A stretch of 64,000 bases of DNA from Macrotrachela quadricornifera. Its lineage: Eukaryota > Rotifera > Eurotatoria > Philodinida > Philodinidae. A program made the translations under genes and the position numbers. Of this stretch, positions 48,111-59,320 are shown piece after piece; positions within the stretch are counted from its first letter, which is position 1; each line of letters begins with the position of its first letter. Location: contig JAJEKB010000981.1 in NCBI GenBank assembly GCA_022393335.1, forward strand, positions 96,483 to 160,482, in the 5' to 3' direction. The notes under the pieces are model-generated. The model saw only the letters and a list, made by a program, of their open reading frames with translations. It made no database searches and had not been told where the DNA came from.

Positions 48111-48968
48111 TTATGTTTGATTTATGTAAATATGTTGAATAAGTTCAATAAATGCAGCATAACTCATTGTTAATAAATTCATATAAGCTTTTTCTGATGA
48201 TAACGATGAAAATAATTGTTGTTGTTGATGATGATGTTGTAATGAAAATGAATTAAAACGTGTTTGAGATATAAGAAATGAAAAATAATCTAATAAATCT
48301 TTATCATCTTCAATTTGTAATGTTGTTAATATTTTTAAAAGTTTTTCATAATCACATGTTAAAATTGATATTGTTCGCCAATGTTTAGGTACATAAAAAT
48401 ATTCATTTATTTGTTTTGATACATTTTCATTAATTATCAAATGAATATTACTCTCTTCTATTTGTCGATCACTATCATCCATTTCCCATATAGTTATATA
48501 TTTTTTTATTTTAATAAATGATAAATCTAAACGATTTAATAAATTATCTTCATTATTTATTATTTGAAGATATTTATGAATTTTTTCAATAGTTAATTGA
48601 TCAAGACGACTAAGAATTTTATCAGGTAAAATAATACGTGGATATTTTATTTCATAGATAGACCAATGTTGAATTAATGATGATTGTTGTTCTTTATGAC
48701 GATTACGAATTTCAATTTCAATTTTAAAATTATTTAGTTTTTCAATATCATGAATTTTTAGACATACATCTGCATTTCCTAAGGGATAATATATATCAAT
48801 ATACGATAATTGATGAGAATTTTTTTCATCTATAATTGATAACATTTTTAATTTCGTACTTAATGTAAATGGTTCAATTACAATATCTTTATCTGATTGA
48901 ATATTTTCATCATTTGAACTCGTTAGAGGATAGAATAACCTCCATTGAAAATATTCTCGTTCACACAT
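48111..48968 (-). CDS. Orphan protein, 285 residues
   Basis: This is a single exon starting MCEREYFQWRLFYPL. No domain that I recognise. Composition is normal for a soluble protein: alternating charged and hydrophobic residues, with a probable alpha/beta first half and a helical second half. A low-complexity Gln/His run (HHHQQQQ) sits near residue 245. It is divergent from the nicotinamidase gene, with start codons about 420 bp apart, so the two may share a promoter region. Length, codon use and freedom from stops support a real gene. Confidence 0.65.
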   Translation of the reverse strand: MCEREYFQWRLFYPLTSSNDENIQSDKDIVIEPFTLSTKLKMLSIIDEKNSHQLSYIDIYYPLGNADVCLKIHDIEKLNNFKIEIEIRNRHKEQQSSLIQHWSIYEIKYPRIILPDKILSRLDQLTIEKIHKYLQIINNEDNLLNRLDLSFIKIKKYITIWEMDDSDRQIEESNIHLIINENVSKQINEYFYVPKHWRTISILTCDYEKLLKILTTLQIEDDKDLLDYFSFLISQTRFNSFSLQHHHQQQQLFSSLSSEKAYMNLLTMSYAAFIELIQHIYINQT

Positions 48969-49386
48969 TTTTAAATTAGAAAAAATAATACGCGCAAATA
49001 ATTCAAATACATATTCTTTTTTTTTTTTTTATTATTATCATTATTCTTTTGTTTTTCTTTTTAACGAATGTTGGTGCGGAAAAAAATAATTGCTAATGAA
49101 AAATGTTTTATTACAATAAGTTATGAGGAAATTTCTTATATTTACCTTGCAGGTAATTTTCTCGAGAAAAAAGAAAAATTTAATGGATGACTACTGATTT
49201 TTTTTCTCTCTCCCTCTTTTTTTCTCTTCAGTTACAGACCAATGACAAAAAAAATGTGCAATAGATCACTGATTCGAGTAGGCGATGTTACTTGCTTTTC
49301 ATGCGTCTTTCGTTTCACATAGGTTACGGTTTATCACATGATGGTCGTTGTTTTTTGTTTTTAGATTTGATTTGTATAAAGGCAGA
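48969..49386. other. Shared upstream region of the orphan gene and nicotinamidase
   Basis: This region of 418 bp lies between two diverging start codons. It contains T-rich and CT-rich tracts and no coding frame. It is a candidate bidirectional promoter. Confidence 0.5.
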
Positions 49387-50247
49387 ATGGGTAACATAAA
49401 CGGAGCTGTTCGTCATAAGTAACTTATCTTAGAGACTTCTATATATGATTACTTTTTTTTTTTATTCAATAGAATTGACTCAGTCAAAAAATCCAGACGA
49501 CCACCAAAGGATGAACAACGTATTAATGCTCTACTTATTGTTGACGTCCAATATGATTTTATTGATGGTTCATTAGCTCTGAAAAATTGTCCAAGTCAAC
49601 ATCAGGGTGAACAAGTTATACCGATTATAAACAAAATGTTAAATGAAATTGATTTTGACGTTGTTGTTTATACTCAAGATTGGCATCCACCTGATCATAT
49701 ATCATTCATTGAGAATATACCTTTACGTGCACATCTACTTTCCAAAGAATCGAAACGACCTGAGGAATTAAAAGTATTTGATACAGCAATATTTGAGATT
49801 CGTGATAAACGAAAACTAAAAAAATTACGTGTTGAACAAATTCTTTGGCCAACACATTGTGTACAGCATACTCATGGCGCCGAAATACATGATGATTTAG
49901 TAATATTAAAATCAAATAAAAATCGTCAAGTTATCAAATTATGGAAAGGTTATGACAGTGAGATTGATTCTTATTCAGCATTTTGGGATAATCAAAAAAT
50001 TCGTGAAACAAAATTAAATAGAGATTTAAAACATAATCATGTAACCCAAGTATTTATTGCTGGTATAGCAACTGATGTATGTGTATATTCAACAGCTTTA
50101 CATTCAGCTGAAAAAGGTTATAGAACACATATCATTGAAGATGGATGCCGTGGTGTCGATGAAAATAATATCAATTTACGTCTTGATGAATTACTTAACA
50201 AGAACTGTTTAGTTATTAAATCAAACGAAATTAAAGACTTTATTTGA
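49387..50247 (+). CDS. Nicotinamidase (isochorismatase-fold amidohydrolase)
   Basis: Exon 1 (49387-49418, MGNINGAVRHK) joins in phase 2 across a 54-bp intron to exon 2 (49473-50247), giving 268 residues. Active-site landmarks are in order: the general-base Asp in VDVQYDF, the metal-binding Asp and His in TQDWHPPDH, the WPTHCVQHTHGAE block, the catalytic Lys in LWKGYDSEIDSYSAF, and the nucleophile Cys in GIATDVCVYSTAL. It converts nicotinamide to nicotinic acid for NAD+ salvage in the cytosol, the route used by invertebrates instead of the vertebrate NAMPT-only pathway. Exon 1 is short and its start is the least certain part; length fits animal members without the EF-hand extension. Confidence 0.93.
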
Positions 50248-50441
50248 ACACTTAAGAGAAAAAAACATTTATTATATTTTATTTTAACTATATCTTGAGT
50301 AAATAAGTGACAAAAACAAAAAAAAAAGCACAAGATTGAATAAGAGAAAAAGAAAAAAAAAGAAAGAGACCCAATTAATAGAAAAAACAGAATGAATAAG
50401 GCAAAAACAAAAAAAAACAAGAAATTGAGAAAGGGATATGA

Positions 50442-50619
50442 TTACATGATAAGACAGCCAACATGTTTATTGGCGAGACGATGACCTGATTGATAACTTT
50501 GAAGAAATTCTAATTGACGCACATTAAACGAACCACGACGACGTGAACGCACAAAATCAATACATTCTTGTTTATTCATACCAGCTTCACGTAAAGCCAT
50601 TGCAACAAGAACAGGTGAT
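50442..50619 (-). CDS. PTP4A: Last exon of PRL-type phosphatase (PTP4A), partial
   Basis: The + strand shows an exon on the reverse strand: acceptor TTTAAATAG at 50622-50620, then 178 nt to a stop at 50442-50444. The translation SPVLVAMALREAGMNKQECIDFVRSRRRGSFN...QLEFLQSY matches the C-terminal part of PRL phosphatases (PVLVALALIEGGM...FIRQKRRGAFN), just after the active-site Cys loop. The last residues are CLIM, a CaaX prenylation box as in PRLs, followed directly by stop. Exon(s) with the catalytic HCVAG loop should lie upstream (higher coordinates) but run into the assembly gap, and the sequence beyond the gap belongs to another gene. The gene is thus broken by assembly, not by mutation. 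Confidence 0.85.
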
Positions 50620-50660
50620 CTATTTAAATAAAAGTATAGAATGAAAAAGAGGAAAAAAAA

Positions 50661-50670
50661 NNNNNNNNNN
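50661..50670. other. Assembly gap (10 N), true size unknown
   Basis: Ten Ns interrupt the sequence. The gap is a placeholder: the 5' exons of the PRL phosphatase (-) and the 5' exons of the LGN gene (+) are both missing, so the real gap must hold at least several hundred bases. Confidence 0.95.
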
Positions 50671-53600
50671 TTTCTTGATTCATCAGATCAATCTCGTGCA
50701 TTATATTATTTGGGTTTAACATATCATTTAAAAGCTAAAGAATTACTTTGTTCAACAGGCGGTGTACTTGATGATAATATACGAATATTACTTAACAAAG
50801 CAATTGTTTATTATGAGTAAGTAATTGAAAATAATCTAGAAATATAATATTTTTCATTATCTTATTTTTTTCATCTTTAATCAAGAATTCATTAGTAGTC
50901 AATGAATATATAGTTATTCAGTCTCGTCTAATTTTTTCATCTATTATCAAAAAAAAAGACATGCATTTCATCTTTTTTTTTCTCTTTTGTTTCTTTCGTA
51001 TGCCTATTGATATGATGATGATAGATGGAAGGATAGTTGCGTATACTTCTTCTACTTTCTCTGCTTGTCTGTCATTCGTATGCAGTCTGATTTTCCGCGT
51101 GCCTAACATTCATTCTCGCTTGCTTGTTTTTTTTCTTTACTTGCTCATGTGTTAATGTTGCTGAGTTTCCGTTTTGTTTTTAACACACACGCTTTCTCTC
51201 TCTCTATCCGAAACTATCTACTTGAGAGGTTAGTTGAGTAAGAAAAAGAGAGAGAGAGACATAGAGAGATAGAGCCAATGTGAATAAAGAAAAAAAAGAA
51301 AAAGAAGAAGAAGAAGAAGCAATGATGGAAAAAAAGAAGACTGCTATATAGCTATTTTCATTACTTTATTTTCATATGAATGAAGAGAAAAATACAAGAG
51401 AAAGAAAAAGGTATATATCTATATATTATAAACATGAACAATGCATTTATGGTGTTAGTTTCACATTCTTTTATTCGAGAATGCAAAAGAGGATGATTGA
51501 AATCGATGATCTCTTTTCTTTTCTTTTCCGTTAGTTTTTGCTGCGAAATATTAGTAGTTCAAGAAAGATCGAAGAGTAGGCGTGGATATGAGGACGTATA
51601 TATTGTATAGGCGTGATAATTATGCGTGTGTGTGTCGGCTTTAATTCAATCTCGAACGATGAGTATCGTGCGTGCTCGGTTTAATCTCTTTGGGTTAGAT
51701 GTATCAGATCCACATGGTTTATATATTATGTTTTCGTGGAAAACCATCACAAGAGACTGGATATTCTTCTTTCTTTCTTCTTTTTGTTAATCTGTTTGCC
51801 TGTTGTGTTCGATGAGTGAAAAGAGCTATAGCGAGCGGCTGCATAGAACATTACCATAAATTATTGAATCTCATCATTGTCATTTATTTGCCGTCGGTTG
51901 TCTCCTAACAAAATCGACCATGCAAGCAACATTATCAATTTCATCTATTATATACGCGTAAAAAACAAATATGAATTTAGTTAGATCTATATTTTGTATA
52001 AGATCTCATTTAAAAATAAAAATCAATTTGTACATATAGATTATCTATTATGAATACTCTCGAGAGAATATTCGGTCACCTATTTGATGAAATACTTATT
52101 CATGTGACAATAAAAAGAAAAGAGGTAAAAAGTATTGTAAAAAGAAAGAAAAGAATGTTTTATCCTTCTTATTTTTCTTATTTTTTTTGGTTAGACATGC
52201 ACTAGATATTTTCTATTTTCCCTTCCAGGAATCTAATTAGTTTGAACAGAAGAATAACGAGAACGAGAAAGAGCTCTTTTCTTTTAGTCTTTATCGTTCT
52301 TGTTATTGTAGGTTTTTTTTCTGAAGAGAATACATATGGTAAGATAGACCTAATTTTTATCGGACGACTTAGTTTACATATAGATGCGTAAAACAACAAA
52401 TCCATTTCAGACTCGTCATCATAAATACGAACAGCTGCAATTATCAAATCTCATGTAAGTTTAAACTATCGATTTAGAGATAAGAAAAAAGATTAATTTT
52501 TAATTTTTTTTGATTAGTAATTATTTATTGAAGAAAAATTTTTTTTTTGTTCTTTTTTGATTATTGCTTCTACAATTGACTACGACTGTTAGGCAATCAA
52601 GTGATTTCTAGACGACGACAATGACGAGAGAGTAGTTGATTGCTTCTTTTTATAAGTGTCAGAATGGAGAGGCGGCGAAGAAACATAGAGCAGGCAGGCA
52701 ACAGAAAATGAGTATATTTACAAGTAGCACTAGATATAGAAAAAGAAGAGATGTATGTATATAAAAAGAACATATATTACTGTAAAATGAGAATCGAGTT
52801 TTTTCAGATATCAACACTTATAATTGTTTTCAATCTAAAAATATACCACATAATTATACTATCAATAAAGAATGATAAAAACTAGTAATCTTCACATTTA
52901 CTAAGTCATTATTGTTCATTTTAGTTGCTTTCTTATTATTCATCAGTAGTTACTTTTTTCATCATTCAATTAAACGGATGAATCTATGATGACAACGATG
53001 TTCATATAGAGAAGAGAGCAATATAAAACATGCCTTCTTTACATTAGTTCCTTTTTCTTTTCCAGATAGAACATGTCAAACAATTGTCTTATCCTATTCG
53101 CATAATCAGATGATGGATGCTAGTAGTTGCATATGTCTGTTTATTGCGCATATGTATTGTAATACAACAGAAGAACATGTCTTATCTTCTTAGTTGTACT
53201 ATGTATTCGATTTCCTTTTTTTCTCTTATGAAAATATATAGTATTTTTCTTTCGCTTGGTATAAGTATTTTCACATTAGTTTAAGCACAAGAAAAAATGA
53301 AGAGATTATTAATGATTTGTTTATTTTACACAGACAAAATCTCGATCTTAACCAAGAATTAAACGACAAAGTGGCGGAAGGACGAACATTAGGTAATATT
53401 GGCAATGTCAATTATTTATTAGAAGATTATTCAACATCAATTGAATATCTTGAGAAAGTATGAAAACAAAAAAATATTTTTCTGTTTTTAATTATTTTTA
53501 TAGCGTTTAAATATTGCAAAAGAATGTAATGATCAGTCAGGTCAACGTCGTGCATATGGAAATCTTGGCAATGCTTATTTATATTTAGAAGATTTTGATA

Positions 53601-55406
53601 AAGCTCTTTATCATTATCGGTAAAGCTTAAATTTTTTTTTACAAAAAATAAAAATAAAAATAATTTATTTAAAGAGAAGCAATGAATATTGGTGAATTAA
53701 TGAATGATGAATCATTTATTGCACGAATGAATTTTACAATTGGTCGTATTTATTGTTTAAAACAAGATTATGATACAGCAATTTATTTTCATGAAAAACA
53801 TTTAAATTTGGCAAGACAATTAGAAGATTCTATAGGTCAATGTCGAGCATATTATGTGTTAAGTCAATTAAATGAAAAAATTAATCAACATGAAAAAGCA
53901 AAAAAATATGATAGTCTTTATAAAGCTCTTGCACGAGAAGTATATATATTTCATATTTTTATTTAAAAAAAAAAACATTTATAATAATCTTTATCTAGAT
54001 TGACGAACCAACAGAAGATACAATTTCAATTGCAACAAGATCTGGACCAACAAATAATTTAGTTAAAGTTTGTTTATTATTATTTTTTATTTTTTATTTT
54101 TGTCAATAATATTTTATTTAGAATTTACGTACAGATTCAATTAGTATAAGTCTATCGGAAGGAGGTGGAACAAATAATGGTTCATCAGCTTCATCATCAC
54201 ATAGTCCATATTCAAATGCAAGTGTTAGTAGTAGTATAACTGATGTACGTTCATTTACTGGCTCACACAATAATGCATTAGATGAAAAATCTTTGTCAAA
54301 TAAAAGTAAAAAAAGTAAAATAAACTCTCATAGTTTAAAAACAAATCTTATGCATCATCTTGGAAAAAAATCACCAATAACAATGCGAAAAGAAGTAAAA
54401 GAAATTTTATTTTTTTGTAACAAAAAAAAAAAAATTTCTAATAAATCATATTATTTTTATTTTATTAGTCATTACCAGCTGATCATGATGAATTAGTTGA
54501 ACTTGTATGTCGTATGCAAAAATCACGTTTTGAAGATCAACGTTGTCATTTTAAAACACCACATGAAACTGGTCATATTCATGCTTTACGTGGACATCGT
54601 ATGTATTATTAAAAACTCTATGTTTTTTTTTTGTATAAAACAATAGAATCAATTATCATATATTATATATTATTGTTTATATGCAAACTAAAACGGAAAG
54701 AACTAATTTATTGAGTATTCATTCATTAAATATTGAGATACTTATTATTATGTTTGAGTTATTTTATTCTAATAATTATTAAATTTTAGGTCCAAGTGCT
54801 CAACTTGAAGATATATTAAATACAGTAGATCGTTTACAACAATTTCGTCTTGATGATCAACGAACAAATCTTCCATCACAAACAAGTCAAGATAATATTC
54901 ATAATACAACAACAAATCCAGATGTTTCATCATTGAATGAACAATTTTTTGATCAACTTTCGAAATGTCAAGTTAGTATATTATCTATTTTCTTTCTTAT
55001 TTTTAAGAAAATATAAAAATCGAAAAGAAAAACAGGAAATTAATTTTCATATATATATATATAGGATTCTCGTCTTGATGATCAACGAGCTGTACTTATA
55101 CCGATACATAATCATAATATAACTCATGATACGTCATCAAAAAGACCAATGTCAGCATCATCAATAATGACAACAACAACAACGACAACAACAACAACAA
55201 CAGAAACACCATTAAAAACTTCTTCAAATGAATCAACATCAAAAACTTTACCAGATGAAGATTTTTTTTCACTTCTTAATCGTTTACAATCACGTCGTAT
55301 TGATCAACAACGAACATGTTTACCACCAATAATTAATTCAAATTCACCAGTTGTATCACCGAATTCAAGTAGTACACCATCAAAACGAACCCGTGTGAAA
55401 CAATAA
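50671..55406 (+). CDS. GPSM: LGN/Pins (GPSM) protein: TPR plus four GoLoco motifs, 5' end missing
   Basis: Exons: 50671-50816 (5' cut by the gap), 53334-53457, 53504-53619, 53675-53939, 53999-54067, 54122-54394, 54469-54598, 54790-54971, 55065-55406; 548 residues, frame closed. Exons 1-4 hold LGN-type TPRs (GRTLGNIGNVNYLLEDY, RRAYGNLGNAYLYLEDF, CLKQDYDTAIYFHEKHL). A Ser-rich linker follows. Then come four GoLoco motifs, each with its key D/Q-Q-R: ELVCRMQKSRFEDQR, ILNTVDRLQQFRLDDQR, FFDQLSKCQDSRLDDQR, FFSLLNRLQSRRIDQQR. These bind Gi-alpha-GDP at the cortex. The protein links Gi to NuMA and dynein for spindle orientation. In the last motif the Asp before Q-R is replaced by Gln, which may weaken it. 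Confidence 0.95.
50817..53333 (+). other. 2.5-kb first intron of the LGN gene, with simple repeats
   Basis: This is by far the longest intron of the gene, in a window where most are under 100 bp. It contains purine-rich microsatellites (GAGAGAGAGA at about 51250, GAAGAAGAAGAAGAAG near 51305) and a CT-rich opposite tract near 51190. Open frames on both strands are low-complexity. Such an intron near the 5' end of a gene often holds regulatory DNA; I see no specific site. Confidence 0.6.
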
Positions 55407-56846
55407 TATATTCTTCTATTATAAATTACTTGAACATTTTTCTTTTGAAAAAAAAGACTTACTTTTTTTTTTGTTTGTTTGTCTATTCTTATCTATAGCT
55501 ACTATTTTTAAAAGAATTGTATCATAGAAATGCAAACAAAAAACAAAAACAAATTAAATCATTTTACATAAATAATGAATTCTATTATTAGTAGACATCA
55601 GAATACATTCTTTAGAGAATAAATCATTAAATTTAAAAAAAAAAAAGAATATTCATCTGTCACTTTAAATTTAGAATGACAACAAAAAAACAAAATATCA
55701 TACAACTAATATTTAGATTTTATCTCACGCGATTATTGACTATTATAAAGAATGCACATCCGCTTAACATATATTCCTGGATTTTGTCACTGTAAGAATA
55801 GGAAATAAAATTCTTTCTATTAACAAAAAAATGGAACTCAATCATATTACTATTTAAAAAAAATAAATATAATGTAGATGTTATTCTAATTGGATAAATC
55901 CATAAATATGTTTTTTTTGTGTTGAAAAATATCTTTAGTTCGAAAAATTTTGCGATTTCTACCTGAAATATTGAAGTGTCAGATCGATTTTTAATAATAG
56001 CGAAGAAACGAGAGTCTTTTTGGTTATTATAATATTTACAAAGCATCTATTTTTCTTGAAGGGATAAAAAGTCAATAGATTAGCACAATCTCTAAAGAAT
56101 TCTTCTTTTTCAATGTATTATGGCTGAAATACAAAAATTTTTTTCAGCAAGTAATGATTCCTAGATAATTAGTATGAAAATTTTCTTTAAAAGTGATTGG
56201 ATGTACTCTATGGATTTCTATGATTAATATTTTTATTTATGTAAATATGTATTGATTAAAGTTTGATCTAGGAAGAAAATTTAGATCATATTCATATATT
56301 ATTGATGAAACACTTGTGGATTAACTTACAATAATAATTAAAATAAATATAGAATTAGATAAGAATACTTTTAAAAGTATTGGTGCTTGGAAAAAAAAAT
56401 TTTCAAAATAAAATGAAATTTTGAATATATGATATTTTCTTATACGAAAATGCTTGTTTTTCAAAAGCATTAGAAGATATTATATTTGTAGACATTTTTA
56501 TTCATAATAATAATAGTATTTATAAAGAAAATGTGATTTAATAGAAAAATTGTTCTACTGCGCCCATATTATGATTTCTATTTTTATAAATATTATATTT
56601 AATTATACATTGAGATTTATATAATTATTACTAATAGTATAATCAAAATGAATTATAACACCTTTATTATCATTGTTTTTCGAGAGATTTTACAAATCAT
56701 TAACATTTGTCTACTTAATCAATCGCATGAAATATATTTTTATTCTGTAATAAATAATAATTATGAATGGAACACCTGTGGTGTATGAATATTATTCGTT
56801 TTTTACGACATAGTTGTTATAGAATCATAAATAGTTTCATGAATAA
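55407..56846. other. Intergenic region, 1.4 kb
   Basis: 3' UTR of LGN (with AATAAA at 55618) followed by AT-rich spacer. No coding frame is convincing; the antisense frame at 55720-56046 is F/K/I/Y-rich in a low-complexity way. I see no long inverted repeat. Confidence 0.55.
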
Positions 56847-57980
56847 ATGTTTCAACGAAAGGCAACGATTATTTTTGCAACAATTGGTATTGCAACTGTT
56901 CTTGGTTTTATTTGTGGTGTTGCACCAGGAATATTTCTTACAAGTTTGTTTATTATATAAAATTCTTTTTATTTTATTTATTATGAATAGGTTATGTATT
57001 ATTTGGTATTGGTTCGGGTTTTCTTTTATTTATTTTTATACTCTTGGTTATTACAATGCTTTCAATTGGATCTCAGGTTCGATTATTGATAAATATAAAT
57101 GATTTATTAGATTTAGATTTAGAATGACAATCAAATTCTTTCATCTCCAATATATACTGATATCTTTAATAAAAAGTATAAAAATAATTATAATCTCATT
57201 TTTGTATTTTATTTATACTTTCATAGATTATCAAGAGTTGAGAAATTCTTACTTATTTCTGGCTGTTTTTTAATTCTTACTGGTGGTATGTTACTTGGTG
57301 TACTTTGTGAATTATTACTTAAAGCTATTAGCGTGTGTAAGAAATAATTGTATTGTTATTATATATAGTAAGAAAAAGATATCATATTTTTAGCATTAGC
57401 TGTTCATATTATTATTGCGGCTATTATTATTTTTATTTTATTAATAGCTTTAATTGTTCTCTTAATATTAGCATTAAAGAATTCTGAACCATCAAAAATA
57501 GATAATAGTAAACAATATCCAGTATTAGTTGAACCAAAAAGTCAGTCACAAGTGTGGACTAAACCACAAGATGGACCAAAAAATACAGCTACAAGAATGA
57601 ATCGTTATCGTTCAAGACATTTTGATGATGATTCAAGAACTACATGGCAAGATTCTTCTTTTAATGGTTCAATGACGCATTCAACAAATACGTTTAATAC
57701 TACAAAAGCACCTTCTACTATACAAAAAGAATATCAAAAATTACTTAATCCATCACCTCGATTTTATGTTAATGATAAAGTTTATGTTAATGATAATGAT
57801 ATAGCAGAAATAATTGAAGCTGATGGTAAATAATAGAACTAATATAACATAATGAAAATAATTAATTTGTTCGTTTTCTTTTCAGGTTTAGGTAATTATA
57901 GGATTCAATATCTTGATACTGGTTTAATAGATTTCAAAAACGGTTTAGAACTTCGAAAAGCATTACCATACATTACTTAA
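56847..57980 (+). CDS. Four-helix membrane protein, frame not fully resolved
   Basis: Likely exons: 56847-56943, 56991-57076, 57227-57336, 57394-57825, 57886-57980. Exons 3-5 join cleanly by phase. They encode helix 3 (FLLISGCFLILTGGMLLGVL), helix 4 (AVHIIIAAIIIFILLIALIVLLIL) and a polar tail of about 170 residues rich in S, T and N. Exon 1 (MFQRKATIIFATIGIATVLG) and exon 2 (GYVLFGIGSGFLLFIFILLV) look like helices 1 and 2. However, no canonical splice pair joins exon 1 to 2 or 2 to 3 in these frames: each is off by one base. The family is unknown. A sequencing indel, a missed non-canonical splice, or real decay could explain this. Confidence 0.55.
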
Positions 57981-58215
57981 AACTAGTTCAAACATTAACA
58001 AAATCTTTTTTTCGTGTGTATATATATATATTTTTTTTGAATAAGAAAAAGAAAGAAGACAATAATCATCAGCATAATCAGCACGAAAATACAGTGTGTC
58101 ATGCGAAGAAAAATCAAAAAAAAAAGAAATAATACAACTAATGTATCGAAAAAATCGAGATGATACCTGAGCAAAGAAAATAAAATGTACATGAAACTTA
58201 TAATAATGTTCATAA

Positions 58216-58398
58216 TTATGTTTTTTTAGATTTGCTTGATGTTTTTTTTTTCATCGGTGATGATTCATCATCTGATGATGATGACGATGATAAATTGTCT
58301 TTTTTATTTGTTGATTTTGTTGGAGAAAGAGATGATTTTGCAGTTCGTCTTTTTACTGCTTTTTTACCAGGTGTTGATGTTGCTCGTGTTGTTTTCAT
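58216..58398 (-). CDS. Small Lys/Ser-rich basic protein, 60 residues
   Basis: Starts MKTTRATSTPGKKAVKRR, has a Ser run followed by DDE, and ends in KKKTSSKSKKT. The mix of K/R clusters with an acidic serine patch resembles small chromatin or nucleolar proteins (histone H1 tail-like), but no domain is identifiable. TATTAG, a good 3' splice site, lies 6 bases upstream of the ATG (about 58405). So a 5' UTR intron, or spliced-leader trans-splicing as known in rotifers, is possible, and an upstream coding exon cannot be excluded. Low-complexity composition lowers confidence. Confidence 0.5.
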   Translation of the reverse strand: MKTTRATSTPGKKAVKRRTAKSSLSPTKSTNKKDNLSSSSSSDDESSPMKKKTSSKSKKT

Positions 58399-58613
58399 TG
58401 TCGTCTAATATAAAAAAGAAAAAAAACAAAAATCATTTTAATAACATTATTAACAAATTTTTGTTTTCAATTATTAGCGTATATCTTTCCAATTATATGC
58501 TAGAATGATTCTTTTCCTTTCCTTCAGGATATATGTATATGTGTATGTCGTGCACTTGCACGCAATCACTATTATTATATCTTAAACGATGGAAAAACAT
58601 GTACATTTATACT

Positions 58614-59170
58614 AAGGGTATTCTAAAAGTTCTGGCAACGGTGTTTAAAGAATCTTGTCGAATAAAGTGGTCTTTTCAGAAATGAGAAGTCAAGTATACC
58701 ATTTTGTAGAGCTTTTCGAGATGTATCGAATAGTATATAGTAATTTCTGTTTTCATAAGGCTTTGAAGAAATAAAAGCGAATTTACTGGTAGACAACTAC
58801 ACATCCACAGCTGCATCCATACCCAAAAATAATAGGTTAATGAATATTGTGGTCTTCAGTATTAATCGAAAGTATTTGTGAAATATCTTCCCTCATATAT
58901 AATTTTGTAGGGTTTTTGATGGCCTACAAGCTCATATACATAGTACCTCCAGTCATCTTCTGCAAGTGGATGTTGGTGAGTGTGCCGTCGTCTATCAGTA
59001 AATTGGCCCTGATTCCTTCAAAGTCTTATGAAAATAAACCTTACTATATACTATTCGATGCATCTTGAAAAGCTCTACAGATGATATATTTGGCTTCTCA
59101 TTTGTGAAGAGATTACCTTATTTGACAAGGTTCTTTAAACATCGTTCCCAGAACTTCTGGAATACACAAA
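58614..59170. mobile_element. Fold-back MITE with about 200-bp arms, mariner-like ends
   Basis: The left arm AGGGTATTCTAAAAGTTCTGG (from 58615) opposes the right end read in reverse, TGTGTATTCCAGAAGTTCTGG (from 59170). The two agree on through GTTTAAAGAATCTTGTCGAATAAAG / GTTTAAAGAACCTTGTCAAATAAGG, TAGAGCTTTTCRAGATG and CATCGAATAGTATATAGTAA. Arms of about 200 bp meet near 58830-58900. Ends of the type GGTATTCCAAAAGTT are usual in mariner elements. The interior frame at 58847-59068 (+) is short and not transposase-like. Non-autonomous element, between the small basic gene and TFAM. Confidence 0.8.
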
Positions 59171-59320
59171 GTAGTTAAACGAAAAGAAAGAAAAAAGAAA
59201 TCAAGGACAGAATATATCACTGAGAAAGAAATACTAAAATGAAATAGAAAAAACGAGAATAGATGGCGAATTGCATCAGTGCAACATCACTGTAACATCA
59301 TTTTATTTTTCGTATAATAA

